From positions 1 through 64,000 of the forward strand of contig NZ_QQNB01000004.1 in NCBI RefSeq assembly GCF_003345355.1: DNA of 64,000 nt, given 5' to 3'. Numbering within the stretch: position 1 is the stretch's first letter; each line of letters starts with the position of its first letter. Positions 32,704 through 42,560 of the stretch are shown one piece after another. The translations under genes were made by a program, and so were the position numbers. The notes beneath the pieces are model-generated. The model made no database searches, was not told where the DNA came from, and saw only the letters and a list, made by a program, of their open reading frames with translations. Source of the stretch: Sphingomonas aracearum. Lineage in GTDB: Bacteria > Pseudomonadota > Alphaproteobacteria > Sphingomonadales > Sphingomonadaceae.

Positions 32704-33912
32704 CTACCCTTCCGCCGGCGCCCCGACGAACACCGCGACCAGGCAGATCAGCCCGATCAGCACGAAGCCGACGCGCTGCGCCCTGGTGGCGCTGCGGTGC
32801 CGCAGCGACACCATCACCGCCAACGCGCACTGGAGCCCATAAAACAGGGCAAAGGCGCGGGATGACAGGGCCACGACTTCGAACGGGTCAGTCAGCCAGA
32901 CCACCAGCACCGCCAGCGCCCCCGCCACCGTGAAGGCCAGCGGCACGCTGATCCGGCGCCGCGACACCTCGTTGACGAGCCCGCCCGAGCCGATCGAATC
33001 CGCCACGGCCGCGCTCAGCTGGCTGGACACCGCGCCGGCGAGCACGAAGATGCCGAGGGCCGGCGCAATCAGCTCCATGATGTCGAGGATGCCCGCCACC
33101 CCTTCGGTCGCCGCGGCGCGTGACAGGAAGGGGGTGAGCAGGGCGATGAAGGCGAGGTAGATTGCCGAGGCGATCCACTGAGCATGCCGCATGGTGCGGA
33201 TCCGGAGGCCGGCCGGATAATCATGGCCGAGATAGCGCGAGGTCTCGAAGCCCTGCACGGTGATGATGAGGCCGAGCAGCATGGGGATGCTGGCAAAGGA
33301 CATGCGCACCGGGGGCAGGGGATCGACAATGCCGCGGCGCGCCCAGGCGATCGCTAGCGCCACCAGCAAACCGGCGATGATCCCGATTTTCACCGACACG
33401 GTGCCGTGGGCGAGATGCTCGACCCGGCGCAGGCTGCCACCCAGCGCCAGCAGCGTCATCAGCCCGATGATGACGGTGACGATCACGTTTGCCGCCCATG
33501 GTTGCCAAGCGGGCTCGATCGCGATCGGCTTGAGCGAGAACTCGGCGAGCAGCTTCAGATAATAGGCGACGGACACGGCATAAGCGAGGGCGAGCACCCC
33601 TTGGGTGATGCGGGCCGTCCAAGCGATCCGGTCGTGGAAGTGGGCGCTGGCAAGGTGATCCTCGACATGGAGGATGTTGAAGCGGATTACCCAGCCGGCC
33701 GCATAAGCGATGGCCAGCAGCGCGGCCATGGCGAGGATCGCCGCGCTCCCAAATTCGCGCGCGAGCAGCGGGCCGCAGATAAGGAAGCCGGAACCAATGA
33801 TCGAGGCGAGCGGCGTCACCGTCGCCCGCCAGCTGTCGCTGCGCGCGAACCGTCCAAAGGTGAGCGCCAAGGTGACGGCGAGCGCCACGACGAGCGCGAT
33901 GGCGACGATCAT
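32704..33912 (-). CDS. Multi-pass permease, APC-like
   Basis: The 402-residue membrane protein has about 11 hydrophobic segments. LASIIGSGFLICGPLLAREFG near the start resembles the unwound first helix of APC/LeuT-fold transporters. The ATG at 33912 overlaps the DUF2254 stop (ATGA). The longer in-frame start upstream is Arg-rich out-of-frame sequence of the DUF2254 gene and is rejected. The substrate is unknown. It is the fourth gene in a coupled leftward series with DUF389, NhaP and DUF2254. Confidence 0.7.
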   Translation of the reverse strand: MIVAIALVVALAVTLALTFGRFARSDSWRATVTPLASIIGSGFLICGPLLAREFGSAAILAMAALLAIAYAAGWVIRFNILHVEDHLASAHFHDRIAWTARITQGVLALAYAVSVAYYLKLLAEFSLKPIAIEPAWQPWAANVIVTVIIGLMTLLALGGSLRRVEHLAHGTVSVKIGIIAGLLVALAIAWARRGIVDPLPPVRMSFASIPMLLGLIITVQGFETSRYLGHDYPAGLRIRTMRHAQWIASAIYLAFIALLTPFLSRAAATEGVAGILDIMELIAPALGIFVLAGAVSSQLSAAVADSIGSGGLVNEVSRRRISVPLAFTVAGALAVLVVWLTDPFEVVALSSRAFALFYGLQCALAVMVSLRHRSATRAQRVGFVLIGLICLVAVFVGAPAEG

Positions 33913-35315
33913 GCACTTCCCCCCATCCAGGCCTGCCCATCGCGCAGCCTGCGCTTGTGATCCGGTTCGGCCAGCGCGCGCAGCAGTACATCGGCCCGCG
34001 CCAGCACGGCATCGCGGCTGGCGCCCACCAGCGCGCGATCGGCGAGATCGCGGAACGCGCGTGTCTGACCGCGCAGCACGCCGAGCCTGGCCGGCGCGTC
34101 GCAACCGAGCGCGACGTCGCCCAGCGCCGCGATGAAGCGCTTGCCCGCCAGCGCATCGGCACTGGCATATTGCGCGAGCGCGCCGAAGGCACGGTCGACG
34201 AAGCCTGCAAAGGAGACCGGGTGCGCGATCACCCGCAGCGTGCCGTCCTCGTCCGCGCGCAGCCGCGAGGGCAAGTCGCGCCGCGCGAGATCGGCCAGCG
34301 CGGCGCCCAGCCAGTCGAGGCACGAATTGGCGGTGAACGGATCGTTGACCCCGGGCGACAGCGCACGCGCTGCAATCTCGACCAGCTCGTCGATGAGAAA
34401 CCGCAAGTCCTGCAAGGCGGTGCGGCGCGCGCCGACGGCGAAGGCGTCGCGCAGCTTCGCTTCCGCATCGTCATCTAGCGCCTCGGGCGGAGAAGCCTCC
34501 AGAAGCACGCTGCCGCGGTGCACGAAATCGCCCGCCTGATATTGCAGGCGGAGGATGGTCCCGCGGTCGCCCGCCACCTCCATGATCGCGCCGGCGTCGA
34601 TCAGCTGGACATAGCCCGTCTTCTCTGCGCGCACGCCGGCCCGCTTGGCAGCGTCGGCAGCGGTTGCGTCGGCGCAGAAAGCCAAGATGACGCGATCGTC
34701 GTCCGCATCGTCGTCGAGCGGCTCGCCGAGGCAGATCGGGAAGCGGCTGTCGATCTCCGCCAGCAGCCGGTCGCCGATCCGCTCGATCACGCTGTTGATA
34801 TGGATGCGGCTGGGCACGTGATGGATGAAGTAGATCAACACCGCGATGGAGCAGAGCACCAGCAGCACGCCGACCAGCACCGCGAGCTGGGGCACGAAGC
34901 CCGGCTCTCCAGGTGTCTCGCCTGGGGAGCGGATCGTGCGCACCACGACGAGCGAGTAGAGGAACGTCGCAATGAAGGTGCCGAGCGTAACCTGATTGCC
35001 ACGATCGGACATGAAGTTGCTGAGCAGGCGCGGTCCGTACTGGCCGGAGGCATAGACCACGGCCGCGATGGTTACGGAGAAGGTCGTGCCCGCCACCCCG
35101 ATCATCGACCCGCCGATCGAAGACAAGAGGCTGCGAGCTCCATCCGGCCGGGCCGCATAGAGCCAAGGCAGGCGGTCCATCCAGCCTGTCGCGTGGTGGC
35201 TGTCGAGCCAGATCATCGCCGCGGCGAGTAGCAGCGCCGCTAGCGCCATGATCGTGGGAACGAACCAGTAGCTCTCGCTCAGCGTGTTGGCGAAGCGGGT
35301 GAGCCGGGCTCTCAC
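33909..35315 (-). CDS. DUF2254 membrane protein
   Basis: The 468-residue protein has four membrane helices in the first 190 residues, with the DUF2254 core GVAGTTFSVTIAAVVYASGQYGPRLL and then SNFMSDRGNQVTLGTFIATF. A large soluble part follows, with ALSPGVNDPFTANSCLDWL near residue 330. The function is unknown; such proteins are predicted channels or mechanosensors. The GTG start at 35315 overlaps the NhaP stop (GTGA). Confidence 0.85.
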   Translation of the reverse strand: MRARLTRFANTLSESYWFVPTIMALAALLLAAAMIWLDSHHATGWMDRLPWLYAARPDGARSLLSSIGGSMIGVAGTTFSVTIAAVVYASGQYGPRLLSNFMSDRGNQVTLGTFIATFLYSLVVVRTIRSPGETPGEPGFVPQLAVLVGVLLVLCSIAVLIYFIHHVPSRIHINSVIERIGDRLLAEIDSRFPICLGEPLDDDADDDRVILAFCADATAADAAKRAGVRAEKTGYVQLIDAGAIMEVAGDRGTILRLQYQAGDFVHRGSVLLEASPPEALDDDAEAKLRDAFAVGARRTALQDLRFLIDELVEIAARALSPGVNDPFTANSCLDWLGAALADLARRDLPSRLRADEDGTLRVIAHPVSFAGFVDRAFGALAQYASADALAGKRFIAALGDVALGCDAPARLGVLRGQTRAFRDLADRALVGASRDAVLARADVLLRALAEPDHKRRLRDGQAWMGGSA

Positions 35316-36583
35316 GTCCGCGCCTCTCGCGCGGTCAGGTGCTCCAGCACGCGCTTGATAGTGCCGCCCTGACCAATCACTGAGAACAGCACCACCACAT
35401 AGGTGGCGGCGAGGATGACGCTGCGCGCCGGCCCATCCGGCAGGCCGAGCGCGAGTGCGATCGAGATTCCGCCGCGCAGGCCGCCCCAGATCAGCGTCAC
35501 CGGTGCAATAAGCCCGTAACGATGCGTCGGCCGGATCGCGCGCAAGGGGAGCACGACCGACAGCGCGCGGCAGGCAAGCGCCAGCGGAATGGCGGCCAAG
35601 CCGAGCACGAGCAGGCGCAGGTCGCCCGGGATTGTGACCACCTCCAGCCCGATCAGCAGGAACAGCACGGTATTCAAGATATCGTCGATCAGGTCCCAAA
35701 ATTTGTGGAGATAATCACGGGTGGTCTCACTCATTGCATGCGCGACGCCAGCATTACCGATGATGAGACCCGCCACGGCCATAGCCACCGGTCCGCTGGC
35801 ATGGAGCGGGCGGGCGACTGCATATCCGCCCATCACCACGGCGAGGCTGATCAGCACCTCGACCTTGTACTCGTCGATCGAGCGCATCGCGCGAAACGCG
35901 ATCCATCCGATCGCGAGCCCAAGCGCGACGCCGCCCCCGGCTTCAACCGCGAACAGCTCGGCCGCATGCGCGATCGAGAAGGGTTCGCCGGACATGGCGG
36001 AGGACAGCAGAATGGTGAAGATCACCACCCCCACGCCATCGTTGAACAGGCTCTCGCCGGCGACCGTCGCTTCCAGCGCAGGCGAGACGTTGGCGCGCTT
36101 GAGGACGCCCATGACCGAAACCGGATCGGTCGGGCTGATGAGCGCGCCGAAAACGAAGCACCAGATTGCGGGCAGTTCGAAGCCGACCAGGCGCGAGAGA
36201 AACAGGAAACCGCTGCCGACCAGCACCGTCGAGAGTGCCACCCCGATGGTGCTGAGGACCAAGATGGGCCAGCGACCGCGGGCCATCTCCTGCCAATCGA
36301 CGTGCAGCGCGCCGGCGAAGAGCAGGAACGACAACATGCCCTCCATCAGCGTTGTATGGAAATCGATGCCCGCGATGAAGCCGACGATGTCGTGGCCGAG
36401 CCCGGCACCCGGAAAGAGGCCGTCCAGCCCGACGACGATCAGCGATGCGATCGCGCCCATGATGGTGAGGCCGATGGAGGAGGGCAGCTTGAGGAAACGG
36501 TAGTTGAGATAGCCGAGCGCCGCCGCCAGCACGATCAGGATCGCCGCAGCATCAAACGGCGTGAGCGCAAGACCGCCAATCAT
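35312..36583 (-). CDS. CPA1-type Na+/H+ antiporter (NhaP-like)
   Basis: The 423-residue protein with 12-13 membrane helices keeps FGALISPTDPVSVMGVLKRA and AGESLFNDGVGVVIFTILL, whose Asp residues bind the cation in CPA1 antiporters, and ILIGLEV and WGGLRGGISIALAL. It exchanges Na+ or K+ for protons across the inner membrane. Its ATG overlaps the DUF389 stop (ATGA). Confidence 0.9.
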   Translation of the reverse strand: MIGGLALTPFDAAAILIVLAAALGYLNYRFLKLPSSIGLTIMGAIASLIVVGLDGLFPGAGLGHDIVGFIAGIDFHTTLMEGMLSFLLFAGALHVDWQEMARGRWPILVLSTIGVALSTVLVGSGFLFLSRLVGFELPAIWCFVFGALISPTDPVSVMGVLKRANVSPALEATVAGESLFNDGVGVVIFTILLSSAMSGEPFSIAHAAELFAVEAGGGVALGLAIGWIAFRAMRSIDEYKVEVLISLAVVMGGYAVARPLHASGPVAMAVAGLIIGNAGVAHAMSETTRDYLHKFWDLIDDILNTVLFLLIGLEVVTIPGDLRLLVLGLAAIPLALACRALSVVLPLRAIRPTHRYGLIAPVTLIWGGLRGGISIALALGLPDGPARSVILAATYVVVLFSVIGQGGTIKRVLEHLTAREART

Positions 36584-38142
36584 GGTGCGGGCACCGAGAC
36601 ACCGGTCAGCAGCGCGAAGCGCTGCCCGGCAGAGGGCGCCGCAATCGCGGCCAGGCCGTTCGCCTTCAGCACGGCGGCGATCGCCAGCGCACGGCGCTGC
36701 GACAGATTGGGCCGGTCGGGCGGCGTTCCGGGCGGAAGGCCGGGCACGCCGAGCGCCGGCATGTTCCAGCGGCGGGCAGCCCAGGCAGACGTCAGCACAG
36801 CGCTTTGCGCAGCGGCGTCGAGCGTATCGACATTATCGGCGAATGCGATCTCCGGCAGAGGGGTCTGGGGCGGTACGATCACGACCGACCAGCCCTCCGT
36901 CTCGGCTGCGGCGCGGGCCTCAAGCGTGCGATAGGTAGCGACGGTGGCTCCGGGCAGGACGGCGGCAGCTGCTGTCGCACGCCGGTGATCGCGGTCGATC
37001 GTCACGTCATCGGCCGAAACGCCTGTTACAAGAGCGATCATCTTGCTCAGCGCGGTCATGCGCTGCGCCTCCTGACCGGCCATATCCCCGGCCTGCCGCA
37101 ACTCTTCGCGCTGCGCTTCCAGGGCACCTGCGCCCGCCTCGAGCAGGATCTGATCGAGATTGAGCCGGATCGGCCGTCCGAGCTTCTCCTGCAGCGCCGC
37201 CTGGAGCGCGGGCGTCTTCTGCATGGAGCCGCGCGGCGTGATAACCACGGCGCGGACGAGCAGCGGGGCGGCCGCGAAGTCGAGGTCGAGCTGGGTGACG
37301 CGCGCCTTCTCCCCGAAGCGTTCGTTTAGCAGCGCGCGTGTCTGCGACACGGCAAGGGCTTCGCGGCCGATGCGGTTGAGCGAGATGCCGAGCGGCACCG
37401 CCATCGCCACGAACACGAGGATCAGGACTAGCGTCTGCGCCCAGCTCTGACGTCGGGAGAGATGGTGCCCGAAGCCGTAGAAGCGCGCCATCGCCGTAGC
37501 CGAAAGCGCGATGGTGATGAAGTTGGTGATGAACAGGGCCAGCGCCCCGGCGCCTACCGGAACGTTGCGGGTGGCAAGGCCATAGCCGACGACCGCGAGC
37601 GGCGGCATCAGCGCGGTCGCGATCGCGACGCCCACGATCGTCTCGCCCCGCCCGCGGATGATTGCGAAGGTGCCGGCCAGCGCGGCGAACAGTGCGACCA
37701 CCAGGTCAAAGAGGTTGGGACGCGTACGCGCGACGATCTCCGCCGTGGGCGCCTGCAAGGGGGAGAACAGCACGATAAGCGCCGTGAAGGCGACCGCCGC
37801 ACCCGCGCCGATCGCCAGCGCCTTCAGCGAGCGGCGCAGCTCTGCGAAATCGAACAGCGCCAGGCTGAAGCCGAAACCCAGGATCGGGCTCATCAGCGGC
37901 GAAATTAACATCGCGCCGATCACAACGGCGGGGGAGGAAAGCAGCAGCCCAAGCACCGCGATGCCTGCCGACATCATGGTCATGAAGGCGAAGCGCGCGG
38001 ACCAGCCGCTATCCTCCACGATGCGGGCCACCACAGCTTCGTGATCGACGCGGCCAACAATCGAACGCCGCCACCAGCGATACAGCGTAAGCTGTGCCAA
38101 CCGCGTGGTCAGATCCGAGGTGCTTCCGAGTGCTTCAGCCAT
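36580..38142 (-). CDS. DUF389 membrane protein
   Basis: The 520-residue protein has the DUF389 membrane domain (about 50-260; LLLSSPAVVIGAMLISPLMSPILG, GRGETIVGVAIATALMPPLAVVGYG). A C-terminal periplasmic-looking region (about 320-520) contains an OmpA-like NLSQRRALAIAAVLKANGL segment. The function is not established. It is first in the coupled series DUF389, NhaP, DUF2254, permease, suggesting a shared role in ion or envelope homeostasis. Confidence 0.85.
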   Translation of the reverse strand: MAEALGSTSDLTTRLAQLTLYRWWRRSIVGRVDHEAVVARIVEDSGWSARFAFMTMMSAGIAVLGLLLSSPAVVIGAMLISPLMSPILGFGFSLALFDFAELRRSLKALAIGAGAAVAFTALIVLFSPLQAPTAEIVARTRPNLFDLVVALFAALAGTFAIIRGRGETIVGVAIATALMPPLAVVGYGLATRNVPVGAGALALFITNFITIALSATAMARFYGFGHHLSRRQSWAQTLVLILVFVAMAVPLGISLNRIGREALAVSQTRALLNERFGEKARVTQLDLDFAAAPLLVRAVVITPRGSMQKTPALQAALQEKLGRPIRLNLDQILLEAGAGALEAQREELRQAGDMAGQEAQRMTALSKMIALVTGVSADDVTIDRDHRRATAAAAVLPGATVATYRTLEARAAAETEGWSVVIVPPQTPLPEIAFADNVDTLDAAAQSAVLTSAWAARRWNMPALGVPGLPPGTPPDRPNLSQRRALAIAAVLKANGLAAIAAPSAGQRFALLTGVSVPAP

Positions 38143-38175
38143 GGTGCGGTCTTATGGGCAAGATGAGGCACGCGG

Positions 38176-39411
38176 TCACGCTTCGACTTGCCGTGACCTG
38201 GATCCACAAAGGCGAAGGACGCCGTAGCCTGCACAGGCGGACAGCAATGAGCCGGTGATAATCCCGACCTTCACCTCGTCCACCAGGTCAGCATTGGCAA
38301 ATGCGAGCCCGGCGATGAAGAGGCTCATGGTGAAGCCAATGCCGCACAGCAGGGCCGTACCATAAACCTGGGGCCACGACGCGCCGCCTGGCGGCCGGGC
38401 GAATCCAAGGCGCGCCGCTCCCCAGACGGCGCCAAGCACGCCGACCTGCTTGCCGACGAACAGGCCGGCGGCAACGCCGAGTGGCAGGGGTGACAGCAAG
38501 GTGGCAAGCCCGATGCCGACGAGCGTTAAGCCGGCATTGGCAAAGCCGAAGACGGGAACGATGAGGTAGGCGACCCAAGGTTGCAGCGCATGTTCAAGCC
38601 GGTGAAGCGGAGAGTCCCGCGCATCCGGTGCGCCAGGCGAGCGGCGGATCGGGATCAGGCTGGCGGTCAGTACGCCTGCGATCGTGGCGTGAATGCCCGA
38701 TGACCAGATCGCAAACCAGAGCAGCAGGCCGAGCATCAGGTAGGGCCAGAGCCGCACAACGCCGAAGCGGTTAAAGACGAACATGAGACCTAGGATCAGC
38801 GCCGCAGCGAGGAGGGCAGGGCCGCTCACCGCACTTGTATAGGCGACGGCGATAACAGCGACTGCTCCCATATCGTCGACAATGGCCACGGTGGTCAGAA
38901 AGAGCTTGAGCGATGGCGGCGCCCTGTTGCCGAGCAGTGCCATCACCCCAAGCGCGAAGGCAATGTCGGTTGCCGACGGGATCGCCCAGCCGCGCGCGAG
39001 GCCCGGGGTTGATGCGGCTACGGCGAGGTAGACCAAAGCCGGAACAATCATGCCGCTCAACGCCGCGACCGCCGGCAGCGCCCGGTCAGACCAGGAAGCC
39101 AGATGACCGTCGACCAGCTCGCGCTTGATCTCGAGCCCGACGAGCAGAAAGAACAGCGTCATGAGCCCATCGTTGATCCAGTGCAGGATCGACAGCGGGC
39201 CGACATGCTGCGCCAACACCGCGAAGTAGGTGGGGGCAAGCGGGCTGTTGGCGATCGCCATTGCGGCGAGCGCCGCGACGATCAGGACGATTCCGCCCGA
39301 CGCACCGCTGCGCAGGAAGGCGCGCATTGCAGATCGCGGACGAACCACCGTGTCCACGATTTTCTTGGCGACGGCAACGGCCGGCGCAGCAGGCGCGGGA
39401 AGATCTGACAA
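38176..39411 (-). CDS. nhaA: NhaA-type Na+/H+ antiporter
   Basis: The 411-residue protein aligns with NhaA: RSGASGGIVLIVAALAAMAI, LLVGLEIKREL, IPSATDIAFALGV (Asp149) and TVAIVDDMGAV (Asp179/Asp180), the proton and Na+ site, and GIGFTMSLFIAGLAF near the end. It expels Na+ in exchange for protons at high pH. The start is a TTG with GAGG upstream; Met29 at 39327 matches the start of E. coli NhaA and is an alternative. It lies 33 bp upstream of the DUF389 gene. Confidence 0.93.
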   Translation of the reverse strand: MSDLPAPAAPAVAVAKKIVDTVVRPRSAMRAFLRSGASGGIVLIVAALAAMAIANSPLAPTYFAVLAQHVGPLSILHWINDGLMTLFFLLVGLEIKRELVDGHLASWSDRALPAVAALSGMIVPALVYLAVAASTPGLARGWAIPSATDIAFALGVMALLGNRAPPSLKLFLTTVAIVDDMGAVAVIAVAYTSAVSGPALLAAALILGLMFVFNRFGVVRLWPYLMLGLLLWFAIWSSGIHATIAGVLTASLIPIRRSPGAPDARDSPLHRLEHALQPWVAYLIVPVFGFANAGLTLVGIGLATLLSPLPLGVAAGLFVGKQVGVLGAVWGAARLGFARPPGGASWPQVYGTALLCGIGFTMSLFIAGLAFANADLVDEVKVGIITGSLLSACAGYGVLRLCGSRSRQVEA

Positions 39412-39585
39412 GAATGGGCCTCGGGCGCAGCAACACGCGCTGGCGGCCCGACCAGCGCTTCAACCTGCCCGATCAAACGTCCGGACACCCTGTGCCTCTA
39501 TCCCACGCGAGGTTGGCGCGGGCAAGTCACGGCAGGCTACTGCCCCCAAGCGACAAGCGACCAACGATGATCTACTGCCTTCGCA

Positions 39586-40614
39586 ATGAGATCAGCAAAG
39601 CCAGGTGCGCGCACGACGCCGCGTTTCTACCGCCGCAGCGTTCTTTCACCGTCGGTGACCCTGCTCGCACGGGTTGCGGCCGCGCTGGTGCTGGTAGGCA
39701 TCGCTCTGGCAGGACACTGGTTCGATCGGGAGGGGCTGCGCGACAACACGGATGGCGTGGTGTCGTTCCTGGACGTCGTCTACTTCACCATGATCACAGT
39801 TACGACGGTCGGTTACGGCGACATCGTGCCAGTGACCGACCGGGCGCGGATGTTCGACACATTCGTGGTGACGCCGGTACGCGTGTTCGTCTGGCTGATT
39901 TTTCTGGGCTCGGCCTATAGTTTTCTTCTCCGCAACACCTGGGAGCGTTGGCGCATGGCGGCCATCCAACGGCGATTACACGATCACACGATCATCTGCG
40001 GCTTCGGCGCGACCGGGCGGGAGGCCGCGGACGAGCTGGTGCGCCGCGGTTGTCCACCTGGTGAGATCGTGGTGGTCGATCAGTCGGAGAGCGCTCTCGA
40101 GGAGGCCGTGGACCAGGAGCTGGCGACCGTGCACGGCGATGCCACGCACAACGCCGTCCTGGCGGCCGCGGGGATCGAGCGGGCACGGTCGCTGATCGTC
40201 ACGCCCGGGCGCGACGATACCGCCGTGCTCATTGCGCTTACCGCGCGGCGGCTCGCGGCGCACGTGCCAGTTGCCGTGGCGATCCAGGCGACGGAGAACG
40301 AGGTGCTGGCCAGCGATGCGGGTGCGACGGTGATCGTCAATCCCGTGAGCTTCGGCGGGCAGCTGCTCGCCGGAGCAAGCCGCGGCGCGCACATCGCAGA
40401 CTATGTCTCCGATCTGGTCACCTCGCATGGCCGTATCGCCCTGCGCGAACGAGCTGCAGCAGCGCAGGATATCGGCCTTCATCTGCGGGAGCTGCGACCC
40501 GGACAGGGGCTCCGGCTTTATCGCGACGGACGTGCGATCGGCTTCTGGGAGGAAGACGCGATCGTTCATGAGGGCGACACCGTCATCGAGGTCCTGCCGC
40601 AGGACGGAGCCTGA
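39586..40614 (+). CDS. Two-helix potassium channel with RCK (TrkA-N/TrkA-C) domains
   Basis: The 342-residue protein has two membrane helices (about 22-45 and 92-115) around the selectivity filter TVTTVGYGD (Gly76-Asp79). A Rossmann-type RCK domain follows (TIICGFGATGREAADELVRRG and VVVDQSESALEEA with the ribose-binding Asp), then a TrkA-C domain (GLHLRELRPGQGLRLYRDG and following). It resembles MthK-type ligand-gated K+ channels. It stands alone on the plus strand; its stop lies 5 bp from that of the GH97 gene. Confidence 0.92.
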   Translation: MRSAKPGARTTPRFYRRSVLSPSVTLLARVAAALVLVGIALAGHWFDREGLRDNTDGVVSFLDVVYFTMITVTTVGYGDIVPVTDRARMFDTFVVTPVRVFVWLIFLGSAYSFLLRNTWERWRMAAIQRRLHDHTIICGFGATGREAADELVRRGCPPGEIVVVDQSESALEEAVDQELATVHGDATHNAVLAAAGIERARSLIVTPGRDDTAVLIALTARRLAAHVPVAVAIQATENEVLASDAGATVIVNPVSFGGQLLAGASRGAHIADYVSDLVTSHGRIALRERAAAAQDIGLHLRELRPGQGLRLYRDGRAIGFWEEDAIVHEGDTVIEVLPQDGA

Positions 40615-40619
40615 TCGCC

Positions 40620-42545
40620 TTATTCGGGTTCGAGGACGACCACTGCACCGCCGCCGGCGGCAACCGGCACCTGGAGGCTGGTGCCGGCACGTACAACGCC
40701 GCCATGCGCCTTGACGGCCGTAGGCGTGGCGCCGTCGACCAGCGCTCGAAGGCGCCATCGCCCGTTCGTCAAGAAGGCGAGCGGGAGCGACACCGTGCGC
40801 GGCTGTTCGTCGTTTATCACTCCCACGAACCAGCGTTTGCCGCTGCGCCGCGCGACCGCGATCCACTGACCCCAGTCGCCTGCGACCCCGCGCGTCTCGT
40901 CCCAGGATGCGGGCACGAGGCGCAGGAAGCCCGCTCCGGGCCGCGGCGCGCCCCTCTCGTCCAGATACGCTTGCGGTGCATCCGCCAGTGATTGCAGCGG
41001 GCTCGGATAGACCACGAACATGGCAAGCTGCTGCGCCCGCGTCGTCATCACAAGCGGCAGAACGTGTCGGGCCTTGAACTGCGCAGGTGTGACGTTGCGG
41101 AAGCCGCCGGGCGTGTAGTCCATCAGACCGATGGTCGCGCGGCTGTAGGCAAGGCGGACATTGGCGCCGGCCGTCACCTTGCGGCTCCACTTGTTGTACT
41201 CCGCCCCCATCACGCCTTCCTGCGTCAACAGGTTGGGGTAGGTGCGCTCCAGCCCGCGCGGCACCGGCGCACCGTGGATGTTGACCATGAGTTGGTGGCG
41301 CGCGGCAGCCGCGAGCAGCCGGTGATAGTAGGCGATTGCAACCTGATCCTGGCGGTAGACGTAATCGACCTTGATCCCGGCGACGCCCCACGCATGGTAG
41401 AGCGCGAACACCCGATCCATGTCGGGTCCGATCGCGTCCCAGTTCGTCCACAGCCACAGGCGAACGCCGCGCGACGCGGCGTAGCGGGAGAGAGCTGGGA
41501 TATCGACGCCCGGCCGGAAGCCGGTCACGTCCGCCAATCCCTTGTCTCCATTGGGTCGCGCAGCCCAGCCCCAGTCGATCACGAAATAGGGCAGGCCGAA
41601 CCGCGCGGCGAAGTCGACATAATGTCGATAGGTTGCGTTGTTGAACCCGGCATTCGGCACTCCGGACGCCTTGATGCCCGACCACCAGGCCCAGGCCGCC
41701 TTGCCGGGCCTGACCCACCGCGCATCCCCGATGCGCGAGGGGGACGCGAGCTGCTGCACCAGGTCATTCTCGATCAGCTTTTCGGGCCGGTCGGCGATCA
41801 TGACCACGCGCCACGGTGTCCTGAGCGCAGGGCCGCTCTCGGGCAGGATCGCGGCAAGGTGGTCACGCGCGGGCAGAGGCGTAAGCCGCAGATCGACGCC
41901 CAGATCCTTCGATTTGACCAGATACGCGCCAGGGTAATTCTCGACGTCGGTCTCCGTCAGCGCGATGGCTTCGCCGCTCCGCCCGGTGCGGCAGCTCAGC
42001 GGCAGGTCGTACAGAGTGCCGGACCGAAGGGTGCTGGCGCGCACGGGAGCGTAATCGCCTTCGTGCGAATTGAGATATTCGGTGTGGCTCACCGCGAGGC
42101 ACTGGTAATTGCGCGGGAAGCGCAATGACGTTGCCTCCCCGGTCAGCCGGGTCTCGCGCGTGGTGGCAGTGCGGGGCTGCTCGATCCGGATGGCGGCGCC
42201 GCTGTCGTAAGCGCGCAGGTGCAGCAGAAGCGGGCGCCTGCTGCCTCCGGTCTCGCGTGCCTGGACCAGCAGTTCGCGGTAGGGCTGCGCGGCCTGACCG
42301 GCGGGACGTCGCGACTGCTCGATCCGCATAGGGCCGAGCGGCTGGTCCGCCAGGACGAGGCCGACCGGCGAGGGCGCGATCACGTCCGCGCCGTGATGCC
42401 TGATCCGTATCGCCAAGCTACCATTGGAGAGGGTGCCCGCCACGATCTCGACCTGTCCGTCCGGCGAGCGCGCCGCCAAAGGATTGCTGGGCGCAGGCGA
42501 ACAGCCCGCCGCAAAGGCTGGCGCGATGATCCACCAGCGCTTCAC
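40620..42545 (-). CDS. GH97 family alpha-glucosidase/alpha-galactosidase, lipoprotein
   Basis: The 641-residue protein starts, from a GTG at 42545, with a leader ending in lipobox AAGC. It has the GH97 N-terminal beta domain (SPDGQVEIVAG and following), a TIM barrel (YFVIDWGWAA, GVRLWLWTNWD, VAGIKVDYVYRQDQ, VNIHGAPVPRGLERTYPN, LLTQEGVMGAEYNKW) and a C-terminal beta domain. Whether it is an inverting or retaining member cannot be settled by eye. It is odd among ion transporters; it follows the SLC13 gene closely and may be co-transcribed. Confidence 0.9.
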   Translation of the reverse strand: MKRWWIIAPAFAAGCSPAPSNPLAARSPDGQVEIVAGTLSNGSLAIRIRHHGADVIAPSPVGLVLADQPLGPMRIEQSRRPAGQAAQPYRELLVQARETGGSRRPLLLHLRAYDSGAAIRIEQPRTATTRETRLTGEATSLRFPRNYQCLAVSHTEYLNSHEGDYAPVRASTLRSGTLYDLPLSCRTGRSGEAIALTETDVENYPGAYLVKSKDLGVDLRLTPLPARDHLAAILPESGPALRTPWRVVMIADRPEKLIENDLVQQLASPSRIGDARWVRPGKAAWAWWSGIKASGVPNAGFNNATYRHYVDFAARFGLPYFVIDWGWAARPNGDKGLADVTGFRPGVDIPALSRYAASRGVRLWLWTNWDAIGPDMDRVFALYHAWGVAGIKVDYVYRQDQVAIAYYHRLLAAAARHQLMVNIHGAPVPRGLERTYPNLLTQEGVMGAEYNKWSRKVTAGANVRLAYSRATIGLMDYTPGGFRNVTPAQFKARHVLPLVMTTRAQQLAMFVVYPSPLQSLADAPQAYLDERGAPRPGAGFLRLVPASWDETRGVAGDWGQWIAVARRSGKRWFVGVINDEQPRTVSLPLAFLTNGRWRLRALVDGATPTAVKAHGGVVRAGTSLQVPVAAGGGAVVVLEPE

Positions 42546-42560
42546 CAGTGGGCGCAACGT

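Noticed and set aside
33221..34323. N-terminal extension of the permease frame to 34323
   Set aside because: The added 137 residues are Arg/Ala-rich and out of frame with the DUF2254 gene on the same strand; the true start is the ATGA overlap at 33912.
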